DNA of 64,000 nucleotides. Source: Dongia deserti (GTDB lineage Bacteria > Pseudomonadota > Alphaproteobacteria > Dongiales > Dongiaceae). Shown one piece after another: positions 23,909 to 32,693 of this stretch. The position numbers were made by a program, and so were the translations under genes. The first letter of the stretch is position 1. Each line of letters opens with the position of its first letter. The notes under the pieces are model-generated. The model searched no databases. It was given only the letters and a program-made list of their open reading frames with translations, and was not told the origin of the DNA. The stretch is from the NCBI RefSeq assembly GCF_003574735.1, contig NZ_QORW01000010.1:124001-188000 (forward strand), read 5' to 3'.

Positions 23909-25273
23909 ATGGCACTGACTCGCGGCGCAATCGAGGCGATGGCTCCGGACCAGAGCGCGCTTGCCGCCGCATCGAAATTGCTGCAGCCCGCGAAATGGCC
24001 GGCGCGCGGCCGATCCGGCGGACTGATCTGGGGCGAATGCCAAGGCTCCGGCGCCAATCCCTACCGCGTGGTCGCCGACACCGCTGATCCGGGGTCGAAA
24101 TGCACCTGCCCCTCGCGCAAGTTTCCGTGCAAGCACGCCTTGGCCCTGATGTGGATGTTCGTCGAGGACGAATCCGCCTTCAAAGCCGGCGACGTACCGG
24201 ATTGGGTCAATGACTGGATGGGCCGGCGCCGGAAGAGCGGCGGCGGCGCTGCTCAATCCGGCGGTGCCAAGAGCCTGGATGCCGCGCGCGCGGAAGCCGC
24301 CGAAAGCGCTCCCGATCCGGAAGCGGAGGTACGGAGGAAGGCAGCGTCCGAAAAGCGCGCCCAGGATACGCGGCGATCGGTTCTTGCCGCGACCGAGGAG
24401 CTCGAAATCTGGATCGCCGACCAGCTTCGCACCGGTCTCACCAGCTTTCTCGGCGATCTCGGCGGTCGATGCCGGCGCATTGCCGCGCGGCTGGTGGACG
24501 CGAAGGCCAACGCCCTCGCCAGCCGCGTCGACGAGATGCCGTCCCGGCTGCTGAGCCTGTCAGCGGAGGAGCGTGTCGACGCTGCGATTCAGGAACTGGG
24601 CAAGCTGGTGCTTCTTGTCCGCGCGTGGCGCGCCAATCCCGATGAGCCGGAGCTGCGCCGCGAGGTCATCGCATCGGAGACGCGGGATGACGTGCTGGCC
24701 AATGCCGAGTCACTGCGCGTGACATCGCGGTGGGAGGTCCTGGGCGAACGCATTGCCACGCGGCGCGACGGATTGGTGAGCCAGACGACGTGGCTCATGA
24801 ACGTGGGCCCCGGGCCGCAGCGTTTTGCCATGCTGCTCGACTTCTTCCCCGCGTCCGCGGGTCGCCGCGCAGGCGCATTCGTGGCCGGCGAGCGATTCAG
24901 CGCGGAGCTCGCCTTCTATCCCGCCAAGGCGCCACTGCGCGCCGTGATCGCGTCGCGCGGCGATCCGGAAAAAGCGTCCGCTGACTGGCCGACGGCGGGC
25001 GACGATCCGTTTGCGGACCATGCCGAGCAGATGCTGGTTGCGCCATGGCGGATCGACGCGCCGCTGCTGTTGCCGGAGGGCCGGATCTGCGCGGACGCAG
25101 CGGGCCGTGCGTGGTGGCGGTCAAATAGCGATATGTGGGCGCCGTTGCGCGACGTGCCGCCGGCACTCGCGCTGGGTGCGTCGATCGAGAGCGCGGCCGG
25201 CATCTGGGACGGCGCGCGGCTCTCGCTGATCGCCGCGCAGACGAATTGGGGGACGCTGGGCTTCGATGCGTGA
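23909..25273 (+). CDS. SWIM zinc-finger domain protein
   Basis: The 454-residue protein opens MALTRGAIEAMAPDQSALAA. Its SWIM zinc finger is SKCTCPSRKFPCKHALALMW, with Cys65, Cys67, Cys74 and His76 in the CxCx6CxH pattern. SWIM fingers bind nucleic acid or protein partners. A basic, Ala-rich linker (from about 105) and an alpha-helical region follow, then a C-terminal beta-rich part. It starts a five-gene operon, and its stop overlaps the next gene by 8 bases. The SWIM/DUF5691/MoxR/DUF5682/VWA set recurs together in several phyla; I know of no biochemical assignment. Confidence 0.85.
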   Translation: MALTRGAIEAMAPDQSALAAASKLLQPAKWPARGRSGGLIWGECQGSGANPYRVVADTADPGSKCTCPSRKFPCKHALALMWMFVEDESAFKAGDVPDWVNDWMGRRRKSGGGAAQSGGAKSLDAARAEAAESAPDPEAEVRRKAASEKRAQDTRRSVLAATEELEIWIADQLRTGLTSFLGDLGGRCRRIAARLVDAKANALASRVDEMPSRLLSLSAEERVDAAIQELGKLVLLVRAWRANPDEPELRREVIASETRDDVLANAESLRVTSRWEVLGERIATRRDGLVSQTTWLMNVGPGPQRFAMLLDFFPASAGRRAGAFVAGERFSAELAFYPAKAPLRAVIASRGDPEKASADWPTAGDDPFADHAEQMLVAPWRIDAPLLLPEGRICADAAGRAWWRSNSDMWAPLRDVPPALALGASIESAAGIWDGARLSLIAAQTNWGTLGFDA

Positions 25274-26690
25274 CATCGACTCATCCCTTGCACGAATCCG
25301 CAACGCGTGGATGGCCGGACGTTCGGCGCTGGAGCATTGCCCGGTCGCTTGGCGCGACGGCACGTCGGGCGATGGCGGAGAATGCGCGCTCATCGCGCTC
25401 ACCGGCCACGCAACTGCGGTGCTGTTCCGGCCGGCGCCACCCGCGCCCATCGCACCACGCCCGCTCCTGCCGGCCCTCGCCTTTCCGACTGTACCCGAGG
25501 GCGCGCGGCCGCGGCTGCGCCGGTTGCTGGCGCGGAAGAACGGCGCCTCGCTGGAACGGTCGCTGATCGATCTGGTCACCGCGCGCGGCTTCGCCATGCA
25601 TCCCGCTGATTGGATGCCTTCGCCACGCGACGATTGGGCGCCCGATCTCTACGCCCCGTGGCTCGACTGGGTGCGTGCCGAAAGCAAGGCGGCGCCGGCC
25701 TCCGACCTCACGCTCGAGAACTATGACCAGTGGTCGTGGGCCGAGCGGCGCGTCGAGCTCGCCGCCTTGCGTCAGCGCGATCCCGCAGCGGCGCGCGCCA
25801 TCATTGCCGCGAAGGCGGCGACGGAAGCGGCCGAACGGCGCGTGAAGCTAATCGAAATCCTGGAAAACAACCTGTCGGCGGACGACGCGGAGTTCCTCGC
25901 GACGCTGGCGAAGGATCGGTCCGAACGCGTGCAGGCCTTGGCCTCCGCCTATCTCGCACGGCTCGGCCGTCACTCCGACTCCGATGCGCTGGCAAAGGAG
26001 TTGGCGGAGATGCTGGAGGTCGGCAAAGTCGGACTGGTCACGCGGCGCACACAGCTGGTGATTAAGCCGCTCAAGAACGCGACGCAGAACACGCGGCGGC
26101 GGGAGCTGTTCAAGCTCGTGAGCTTTTCCAACCTCGCGCAAGCGCTTGGGCTCAGCGAACAGCAGTTGCTCGAGAGCGCGCCCGCCGGTGTCGAGGACGG
26201 CATCGCTGAGTTCGTGCAGATGATCGGCGCGACCGGGTCGGATGAGGCACGCCGCTTGCTGCTGGACCGCATGGTGCATGACACTGACTTCCCGTTCGCG
26301 CATGCGCGCTGGCTCGGTCCGCGGCTGACACCAACGGAACGCCGCGCCGTCCTGTCGCCCGTCTTGGTGCGCGATCCGAACCTGTTCGAAACGACCGTGG
26401 TCCTGATGGGTAGCACCCTGGGCGAGGCGCCGATATCGGCACTAGAGAAGTCGCCCGGCTATGCCGCTCTGGAGAGCTCCATCGCAAGCGTTCTGGAGGC
26501 CGACGACAAGACGCGCACGACGATCGAGCCCATGCTGGAATCAACGCTCAATCGCGTCGCCTTGCTGGCGGATGCGCGTGCCGCAGCCGAGCTGATCAGC
26601 CGCGTCACATCCAGGGGTCTCTCGCCCGCCGATCCGAGACTCGAGCTCTTGCACCTCAATGCCGCTTTGACACAGGAGACCAAGCCTTGA
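25266..26690 (+). CDS. DUF5691 family protein
   Basis: The 474-residue protein has no membrane segment. After a variable N-terminal part it is alpha-helical and repeat-like, in the style of HEAT/ARM repeats: WSWAERRVELAALRQRDPAA, RVKLIEILENNLSADDAEFL, then RSERVQALASAYLARLGRHS and RRELFKLVSFSNLAQALGLS. This pattern and position match DUF5691, always found next to SWIM and MoxR genes of this system. It is probably a scaffold. It overlaps its upstream neighbour by 8 and its downstream neighbour by 4 bases (TTGA), implying coupled translation. Confidence 0.8.
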   Translation: MRDIDSSLARIRNAWMAGRSALEHCPVAWRDGTSGDGGECALIALTGHATAVLFRPAPPAPIAPRPLLPALAFPTVPEGARPRLRRLLARKNGASLERSLIDLVTARGFAMHPADWMPSPRDDWAPDLYAPWLDWVRAESKAAPASDLTLENYDQWSWAERRVELAALRQRDPAAARAIIAAKAATEAAERRVKLIEILENNLSADDAEFLATLAKDRSERVQALASAYLARLGRHSDSDALAKELAEMLEVGKVGLVTRRTQLVIKPLKNATQNTRRRELFKLVSFSNLAQALGLSEQQLLESAPAGVEDGIAEFVQMIGATGSDEARRLLLDRMVHDTDFPFAHARWLGPRLTPTERRAVLSPVLVRDPNLFETTVVLMGSTLGEAPISALEKSPGYAALESSIASVLEADDKTRTTIEPMLESTLNRVALLADARAAAELISRVTSRGLSPADPRLELLHLNAALTQETKP

Positions 26691-27766
26691 CCGAAGCACT
26701 GCGCCTTCCCGCGGAGAAGATCCATGCTGCCGAACTCGAGGCGCTGAAAGCGGACGACAAGGAGCGCAGGCCACCAGGCTGGGCGCTCTCGCCGCGCGCC
26801 GCCGTCACCTATCTGATGGGTGGCAAGGCGGCGAACGGTATGCCGATCAGCGCCAAATACGTTGGCGACAAGCGCCTGATCGAGACGGCGGTCGCGACCC
26901 TCGCCACTGATCGCGCGCTACTGCTGCTCGGCGTGCCGGGCACGGCGAAGTCCTGGGTCTCGGAACATCTGGCAGCCGCCGTCAGCGGCGATTCCACCAT
27001 GGTCATCCAATGCACCGCCGGCACGGATGAGAACCAGGTGCGGTACGGCTGGAACTACGCCCAGTTGCTGGCGCACGGCCCGTCGCGCCAGGCACTGGTT
27101 CCGACGCCGCTGTTCCGCGCCATGGAAGCGGGCAAGCTGTGCCGCCTGGAAGAGCTGACGCGCATGGGATCGGATGTGCAGGATACGCTCATCACCGTGC
27201 TGTCGGAGAAGATGATGCCGATCCCCGAGCTCAACGAATCCGTCTATGCCGTGCGCGGGTTCAATGTGATCGCCACTGCCAACAACCGCGACAAAGGTGT
27301 CAACGAATTGTCGTCGGCCTTGAAGCGCCGCTTCAACGTGGTGGTGCTGCCTCTGCCGGACGACATGGAGCAGGAGATCGCGATCGTGACCAAGCGCGTC
27401 GGTGAGATGGCGCAGAGCCTGGACTTGCCGGCGCCGAAGAACGTGAGCGAGGAAGTCGCGCGCGTGGTCGCCATCTTCCGCGAGCTGCGCGGTGGTGCGA
27501 CCATGGACGGCAAGATCACGCTGAAGACACCCTCCGGCACCTTGTCCACCGCAGAGGCGATCGCCGTCATGATCGGCGGGCTGAGCCAGGCTGCGTTCTT
27601 CAACGGCGGCAAGCTCTCGGCCGAGGGTCTCGCGCCTAACATGATTGGCGCGATCGTCAAAGACCCCGTGCAGGACAAGGTAGTGCTGGAGGAATATCTC
27701 GAAACCGTGCTGAAGAAGCGGCCGGACTATGCCGATTACTATCACATGCTGAGCGATCTCACCTGA
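26687..27766 (+). CDS. MoxR-type AAA+ ATPase
   Basis: The 359-residue AAA+ ATPase has Walker A GVPGTAKSW (residues 82-90), a Walker B-like KLCRLEELTR, sensor 1 IATANNRDKGVNELSSALKR with the arginine finger region RRFNV, and a C-terminal lid. MoxR ATPases act as chaperones that activate or assemble partners, usually through a VWA protein, and a VWA gene is the last in this operon. The start codon is TTG at 26687, inside the TTGA overlap with the DUF5691 stop. ATPase function is secure; the client is unknown. Confidence 0.92.
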   Translation: MTEALRLPAEKIHAAELEALKADDKERRPPGWALSPRAAVTYLMGGKAANGMPISAKYVGDKRLIETAVATLATDRALLLLGVPGTAKSWVSEHLAAAVSGDSTMVIQCTAGTDENQVRYGWNYAQLLAHGPSRQALVPTPLFRAMEAGKLCRLEELTRMGSDVQDTLITVLSEKMMPIPELNESVYAVRGFNVIATANNRDKGVNELSSALKRRFNVVVLPLPDDMEQEIAIVTKRVGEMAQSLDLPAPKNVSEEVARVVAIFRELRGGATMDGKITLKTPSGTLSTAEAIAVMIGGLSQAAFFNGGKLSAEGLAPNMIGAIVKDPVQDKVVLEEYLETVLKKRPDYADYYHMLSDLT

Positions 27767-27769
27767 TCC

Positions 27770-30031
27770 ATGGCGTCCGAGATCCGCATCTTCGGCATTC
27801 GCCATCACGGGCCGGGCTCCGCGCGGCGCCTGGTGGAGGCGCTCGACGAGCTGCGGCCGTCGATGGTGCTGATCGAAGGGCCGAGCGATGCATCGGATCT
27901 GCTGCCGATGCTAGCCGATCCGGCGATGGTCCCGCCTGCGGCTTTGCTTACCTATGCTGCGGACGATCCGACGCGCTCGATCTTCTGGCCGTTCGCGACC
28001 TATTCGCCGGAATACCAGGCGGCCTGCTGGGCGGTGCGTAGCGGTGCTACGGCGCGTTTCATCGATCTGCCCGCCAGTTGGCGCCTGGCGCCCCCTCCAT
28101 CGGAGGAAAGCGCCGAGACCGAGGCCGAGGCGACCGATGGCGCACCGGAGGCGGAGCCTGATGCAGAGGTGCAAATGCTCGAGCGCGATCCGGTCGGCGT
28201 GCTAGCGAAGGCAGGGGGCTACGAAGACGGCGAAAGCTGGTGGCGCGACATCATCGAGGAGAATCCCAAGCCTGGTCCGGTGTTCGCCGCGATTACCGAG
28301 GCGATGACGGCGCTGCGCGAAGCGTCGACGCCGGTGCAAGGCAAGGAGGCTGCGCGCGAGGCGCATATGCGGCTGGAGATCGCCAAGGCAGCGAAGGAGA
28401 CAGAAGGCGCTATCGCCGTCGTCTGCGGCGCCTGGCACGTGCCGGCGCTGCGGGCGAAAGTCTCCACCACGGCCGATCGCGCACTGCTCAAGGGCGCGCC
28501 CAGGCAGAAGATCATGGCGACCTGGGCGCCATGGACCTCGCCACGCCTGGCCTTCGCGAGCGGCTATGGCGCCGGCGTCGCCGCGCCCGGTTGGTGCGCG
28601 CATCTGTGGGTAGCACCGCGCCACGAGATCGCCACGCGCTGGCTGGCGCGGATCGCCGGCGCCCTGCGCGACGAAGGGCATCTGGTCTCTACCGCTTCCG
28701 TGATCGAGGCGGAGCGGCTGGCCGTCAGCATCGCCGCCTTGCGCGGCCGTCCGGCACCCGGTTTCGAGGAGCTGCGCGAGGCGGCGATCGCGTGCCTCTG
28801 TTTCGGCGAGAGCCTGGTCTGGCAGACCATCGCCCAGCACTTGCTGATCGGCGGGGAGGTCGGACGGATTCCGGACAATGTGCCGCTGGCGCCGCTGCTC
28901 GAGGATCTGCAGCGCGAGCAGAAGCGCGTGCGCCTCAAGCCCGAAGCGCTCGACCGCGAGCTGGCCATCGATCTGCGGAGCGAGAGCGGGGTCGACCGTT
29001 CGACGCTGCTGCATCGCCTCACCTTGCTCGGCGTGCCGTGGGGCAAGCTGGCGGACGCGGGGCGCAGCCGCGGCACGTTCCGCGAGCGCTGGGTGCTGCG
29101 CTGGGAGCCGGAGTTCGCGGTTCGCCTGGTCGAAAACCTGGTCTATGGCCCCACCATCGCCCAGGCGGCGGCCGGGCGCATCAGCGCCGAGTTCGACAAG
29201 GCGAGCGATCTGAAGGCGCTCGCCAACCTGGTCTTCTCCGCTCTCACCGCGCGGCTACCTGATGCAGTCGAGCGTGGCATTGCGCTCATCGAGCAGCGGG
29301 CGGCGCAGACCTCGGACTGCCTGGAGCTGCTCGCGGCATTGCCGCCCTTGGCCGACACCGTGCGCTACGGCCAGGCGCGCCCGACCGATGCCGACCAGCT
29401 TGCGTTTCTGCTGACCCGCATCCTGGTTCAGGGCGCGCTGGCCTTGCCGTACGCGGCACGCGGGCTGGATCAGGGCGCGGCGGCGACGATGCGCGGTGTC
29501 ATCCTAAGTGCCGACGGCGCCGTGACGCTCGCGGAGATCGGCGGTGACGAGCAGAAGGCCTGGCGCCAAGCGCTGCGCGCGCTGATCGAGGATACGCAGG
29601 TGGCGCCACTGATCGCCGGTGCGTCGGCGCGCCTGCTCTACGAGGCCGAGGAGCTGTCGCCCGACGATGCCGCAATGCTGCTTGGCCGCGCCTTGTCGCC
29701 CGGCCGCGCAGTGGCCGATGCCGCCGGCTTCTTCGAGGGCTTTTTCGAGGGCGGCGGCGAGCGCCTGATTCATGACAGGGGTCTGCGCGATGCCGTCGAT
29801 CGCTGGATGCAGAGCCTGGACGAGCAGCATTTCACCGAACACCTGCCGCTGTTCCGCCGTGCCTTTTCCAATCTCGATCGCATGCAGCGCAGGCGCCTGC
29901 TCGATGCCTTGTTCGGCCGCGCCAGTGCCGGCCTGCCCGGCCGCACGCTCGCGCCCAATGTGGAAGAGATCTGGCCAAGGCACCTGGAAAGACTCACTGC
30001 AATCCTGACTGCGGGGCCGGCCAATGAGTGA
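27770..30031 (+). CDS. DUF5682 family protein
   Basis: This large 753-residue protein opens with EIRIFGIRHHGPGSARRLVE, followed by LRPSMVLIEGPSDASDLLPM. Downstream it is a long, mostly alpha-helical region (for example CLCFGESLVWQTIAQHLLIG and DAVERGIALIEQRAAQTSDC). The N-terminal GxRHHGPGS / hhIEGP pattern resembles the GTxH...VxxE motif of the TraB/ChaN/TIKI hydrolase-like superfamily, which suggests a metal-dependent hydrolase; that is inference. It follows the MoxR gene by 3 bases and overlaps the VWA gene by 8. Confidence 0.82.
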   Translation: MASEIRIFGIRHHGPGSARRLVEALDELRPSMVLIEGPSDASDLLPMLADPAMVPPAALLTYAADDPTRSIFWPFATYSPEYQAACWAVRSGATARFIDLPASWRLAPPPSEESAETEAEATDGAPEAEPDAEVQMLERDPVGVLAKAGGYEDGESWWRDIIEENPKPGPVFAAITEAMTALREASTPVQGKEAAREAHMRLEIAKAAKETEGAIAVVCGAWHVPALRAKVSTTADRALLKGAPRQKIMATWAPWTSPRLAFASGYGAGVAAPGWCAHLWVAPRHEIATRWLARIAGALRDEGHLVSTASVIEAERLAVSIAALRGRPAPGFEELREAAIACLCFGESLVWQTIAQHLLIGGEVGRIPDNVPLAPLLEDLQREQKRVRLKPEALDRELAIDLRSESGVDRSTLLHRLTLLGVPWGKLADAGRSRGTFRERWVLRWEPEFAVRLVENLVYGPTIAQAAAGRISAEFDKASDLKALANLVFSALTARLPDAVERGIALIEQRAAQTSDCLELLAALPPLADTVRYGQARPTDADQLAFLLTRILVQGALALPYAARGLDQGAAATMRGVILSADGAVTLAEIGGDEQKAWRQALRALIEDTQVAPLIAGASARLLYEAEELSPDDAAMLLGRALSPGRAVADAAGFFEGFFEGGGERLIHDRGLRDAVDRWMQSLDEQHFTEHLPLFRRAFSNLDRMQRRRLLDALFGRASAGLPGRTLAPNVEEIWPRHLERLTAILTAGPANE

Positions 30032-31181
30032 ACAGAGCGAGCGGCGCTGGCGCCTGGCCCTGGGTGGCGAGGATGAGCAGCTGTCGTCGCAAGACCAGCG
30101 CCTGTCCGCCGCGCTCACGGCGCTCTACGGCGAAGGCGACGACGATCAGAAGAAGAAGCGCGGTGGGTTGGGCAGCTCGGCGCCGAACGTCGCGCGCTGG
30201 ATGACCGACATCCGCCAATACTTCCCCGCGCCGGTGGTGCAGATCGTCCAGAAGGATGCGTTCGAACGGCTCGGCCTCAAGCGCATGCTGCTGGAGCCGG
30301 AGTTCCTCGCCGCGGTGGAGGCGGACGTCAACCTGGTCGCCAATCTGATCGCGCTGCGCAACGTGATGCCGGAGAAAACGAAGGATACGGCGCGCCAAGT
30401 CATCGCCAAGGTGATCGCTCAGCTGATGGAGCGGCTCGAGCGCAAGACCGCCGAGGCGCTGCGTGGTGCTGTGGACCGATCTCGCCGCACCAATCGGCCA
30501 CGCTTCGCCGATATCGACTGGCCGCGCACCATCCGCGCCAACCTGCGCCACTACCAGCGGGATCAGCGCACGATCGTGCCGGAGCGCCTGGTCGGCTTCA
30601 TGCGGCAGCAGCGGCGGCTGGTCGACCTGGACGAGGTCGTTCTCTGCGTCGACCAGTCCGGTTCGATGGCGAGCTCGGTGGTCTACGCCTCGATCTTTGC
30701 GGCGGTCATGGCCTCGCTGCCGGTCGTGAAGACCAAGCTGGTGTGCTTCGACACGGTCGTCCTGGATCTGACCGAAGAGCTGGCTGACCCTGTCGAGGTG
30801 CTGTTTGGCGTCCAGCTTGGTGGCGGCACCGACATCAACCAAGCCATCGCCTATTGCGCGGACCGGATCGAACGCCCGAGCAAGGCGCACCTGGTGCTGA
30901 TCTCGGATCTCTTCGAGGGCGGCTATGCGGAGGAGATGGTCGCGCGCATCGCCCGCCTGATCGGCCTGGGCGTGAATGTCATCGTGCTGCTGGCGCTGAG
31001 CGACACGGGGCGACCCGCGTACAATCCCGAGCTCGCGGGCCGCGTCGCCGCGCTGGGCGCGCCGGTCTTCGCCTGCACGCCCGACCAGTTCCCAAGCCTG
31101 ATGGCCGCGGCGCTGCGCCGGCAGGATCTCCACGCCTGGGCCGCGACCGAGGACATCAAGCTGGTGCGCCCGCCGGAGTGA
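30024..31181 (+). CDS. VWA domain protein, MoxR partner
   Basis: The 385-residue protein has a basic, helical N-terminal half and a C-terminal von Willebrand factor A domain. Its metal-ion-dependent adhesion site is complete: CVDQSGSMASS (Asp210, Ser, Ser), the threonine in GGGTDINQAI and the aspartate in LISDLFEGG. VWA proteins are the usual substrates or adaptors of MoxR ATPases; here they share an operon. The ATG at 30024 overlaps the DUF5682 3' end. No signal peptide is seen, so it is cytosolic. The 3' end overlaps the convergent YdhR-like gene by 26 bases. Confidence 0.9.
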   Translation: MSEQSERRWRLALGGEDEQLSSQDQRLSAALTALYGEGDDDQKKKRGGLGSSAPNVARWMTDIRQYFPAPVVQIVQKDAFERLGLKRMLLEPEFLAAVEADVNLVANLIALRNVMPEKTKDTARQVIAKVIAQLMERLERKTAEALRGAVDRSRRTNRPRFADIDWPRTIRANLRHYQRDQRTIVPERLVGFMRQQRRLVDLDEVVLCVDQSGSMASSVVYASIFAAVMASLPVVKTKLVCFDTVVLDLTEELADPVEVLFGVQLGGGTDINQAIAYCADRIERPSKAHLVLISDLFEGGYAEEMVARIARLIGLGVNVIVLLALSDTGRPAYNPELAGRVAALGAPVFACTPDQFPSLMAAALRRQDLHAWAATEDIKLVRPPE

Positions 31182-31518
31182 TTGCTGCGCCGGTCGGAAC
31201 GGCCGCAAGCGCGCGGGTCGCGCCGGTGATCGCCGACAAGCCCCGATCCACCGGCGCGATATCGAATGTCACCTCCGTCACGTCGGGACGATTGCGCAGG
31301 CGCTCGAGCACCGGCCCGGCGAGGAACGCGCGCGCAGCCGGTTCGCTCTCGAACAGATAGGCACTGACGCCGGCGCCGCGATCCTGGTCGAAGCCCCAGA
31401 TCTTCCAGGCGAGGCCGGGCAGTTCCGCGATCATGGCGGCGGCCTTCGACATGTCGTGGCGGAAATGGGCGTGGTTGCCCGCCACCCGATAGCGGACCGT
31501 AATCAGCATGTGTTGCAT
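31156..31518 (-). CDS. YdhR-like dimeric alpha/beta-barrel (putative monooxygenase) protein
   Basis: The 120-residue protein begins MQHMLITVRYRVAGNHAHFR and continues with LAWKIWGFDQDRGAGVSAYL, FESEPAARAFLAGPVLERLR and EVTFDIA, matching the YdhR/PF08803 pattern of small cofactor-free monooxygenase-like proteins. I use the ATG at 31518; upstream codons cross a perfect hairpin. It is convergent with and overlaps the VWA gene end, so each could dampen the other's transcription. Confidence 0.75.
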   Translation of the reverse strand: MQHMLITVRYRVAGNHAHFRHDMSKAAAMIAELPGLAWKIWGFDQDRGAGVSAYLFESEPAARAFLAGPVLERLRNRPDVTEVTFDIAPVDRGLSAITGATRALAAVPTGAAITPAGAPA

Positions 31519-31540
31519 GACATTCCCTTCGTCGACGCAA

Positions 31541-31562
31541 AACGCCACCGTTTGGTGGCGTT
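31541..31562 (-). terminator. Perfect hairpin with T-run on the minus strand
   Basis: AACGCCACC-GTTT-GGTGGCGTT is a perfect 9-bp stem with a 4-base loop. Read on the minus strand it is followed by TTTT, and it lies just past the end of the DMT transporter gene (31646) and before the YdhR-like ATG (31518). It probably terminates the transporter transcript; an operator for the downstream gene is the alternative. Confidence 0.65.
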
Positions 31563-31645
31563 TCACTCTCACGCCTCGGTAATAGGGCCAAAGACGCGAT
31601 CTGGATGTGACCCGCATCACGTCCTGTCTTGGCCGGCGTACATCA

Positions 31646-32569
31646 TCAGAAGATCTGGATGAGGGCGACGCCGATCAACAGCAACCCGACGCCAGCGTAC
31701 CGCAGGCGCGAGATCTCACGCTTTGGCAGGCGGAACCAGCCGTGCCGGTCGACGAACAGGGATGCGATTTGCTGGCCGGCGACCGTGAGTCCGACTGCGG
31801 CCGCCGTGCCGATCACCGGGATCGCGGTGAACACGGTCGTCACATAGGTGGCGCCGCAGAACGCGCCGAGCCAGCCCCACCACGGCATCTTCGCGAGCCC
31901 GCCGAGCTGCGGCTTTGGCGCACTGGCCAGGCCGAGCGTGATCAGCAGCACCAGGACCATTGCCAACGTGGCAACGGCGAAGCTGACCGCGCCCACGGCG
32001 AAGGGAGCGCCGATGTCGCTGCGCAGAAGCCCATTGATAGCGCCCTGGGCCGGCAACACCGCACCGGCCAGAAGTGCCAGCAGGATCCAGCCGAGCTTCT
32101 TAATGGAGAGCTCAACGGCGGCGCTCTTCTGGCCCAGGACGATCGCGCTTGCGCCAACCAGCACGGCGAGCGTGCCCAGGAGCGTGGCGATCGCCAGCGG
32201 CTGCCGCGGTACTCCGAGCACGCCGAGCACGTCGAGTCCCAGCGACGTCAGCATCTGGCCCGCGATGAAAAGCCCAACGGTCACCACCGCGCCCAATCGC
32301 GGAAAGAGGAGAATCGTCGAGGCAACATAGATCGCCGTCGCAATGCCGCCGATCGCATGCCACCACGGGACGCCCGGCAGGCTGCCGAGCGCGAACACGG
32401 TCCCGGTCACGGCGGCCACAATCAGCAAGAGGGTGCCGGCAATGCTGACCTGGATCGTTGTCGCGGCGACCGGACTGCCCGTCGCCTTCGAGAGTTGGGT
32501 GTTGGCCCCCGCCTGCACCGCCAGCAACCCGCCGGCGAGCAAGGAGAGCGGTACGAACACTGCTTCCAT
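31646..32569 (-). CDS. DMT superfamily transporter with two fused YdcZ (DUF606) halves
   Basis: The 307-residue integral membrane protein has about ten hydrophobic helices. Two tandem DUF606 units are visible: first LAVQAGANTQLSKATGSPVA followed by ATTIQVSIAGTLLLI, then PAQGAINGLLRSDIGAPFAV followed by GAVSFAVATLAM. Single-unit YdcZ proteins have about 150 residues and five helices, so this is a fused duplication. I chose the ATG at 32569 because AGGAGG-like sequence (GGAGG) lies 8 bases upstream. The substrate is unknown. Confidence 0.85.
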   Translation of the reverse strand: MEAVFVPLSLLAGGLLAVQAGANTQLSKATGSPVAATTIQVSIAGTLLLIVAAVTGTVFALGSLPGVPWWHAIGGIATAIYVASTILLFPRLGAVVTVGLFIAGQMLTSLGLDVLGVLGVPRQPLAIATLLGTLAVLVGASAIVLGQKSAAVELSIKKLGWILLALLAGAVLPAQGAINGLLRSDIGAPFAVGAVSFAVATLAMVLVLLITLGLASAPKPQLGGLAKMPWWGWLGAFCGATYVTTVFTAIPVIGTAAAVGLTVAGQQIASLFVDRHGWFRLPKREISRLRYAGVGLLLIGVALIQIF

Positions 32570-32693
32570 GACAAGAACCTCCATCGTTCGGTTGTCATGG
32601 AGATAGGCCGTGTTCACACGCACCGCGATCTGCGCATTCGCCCGCTGGCATTGCGTGAATGCACAGCCAGAAAGGGGCTGCGCTGTTGCACGA

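Noticed and set aside
29504-31208. Minus-strand open frames over the DUF5682 and VWA genes
   Set aside because: They are antisense to conserved domains with intact MIDAS and N-terminal motifs, hence shadows.
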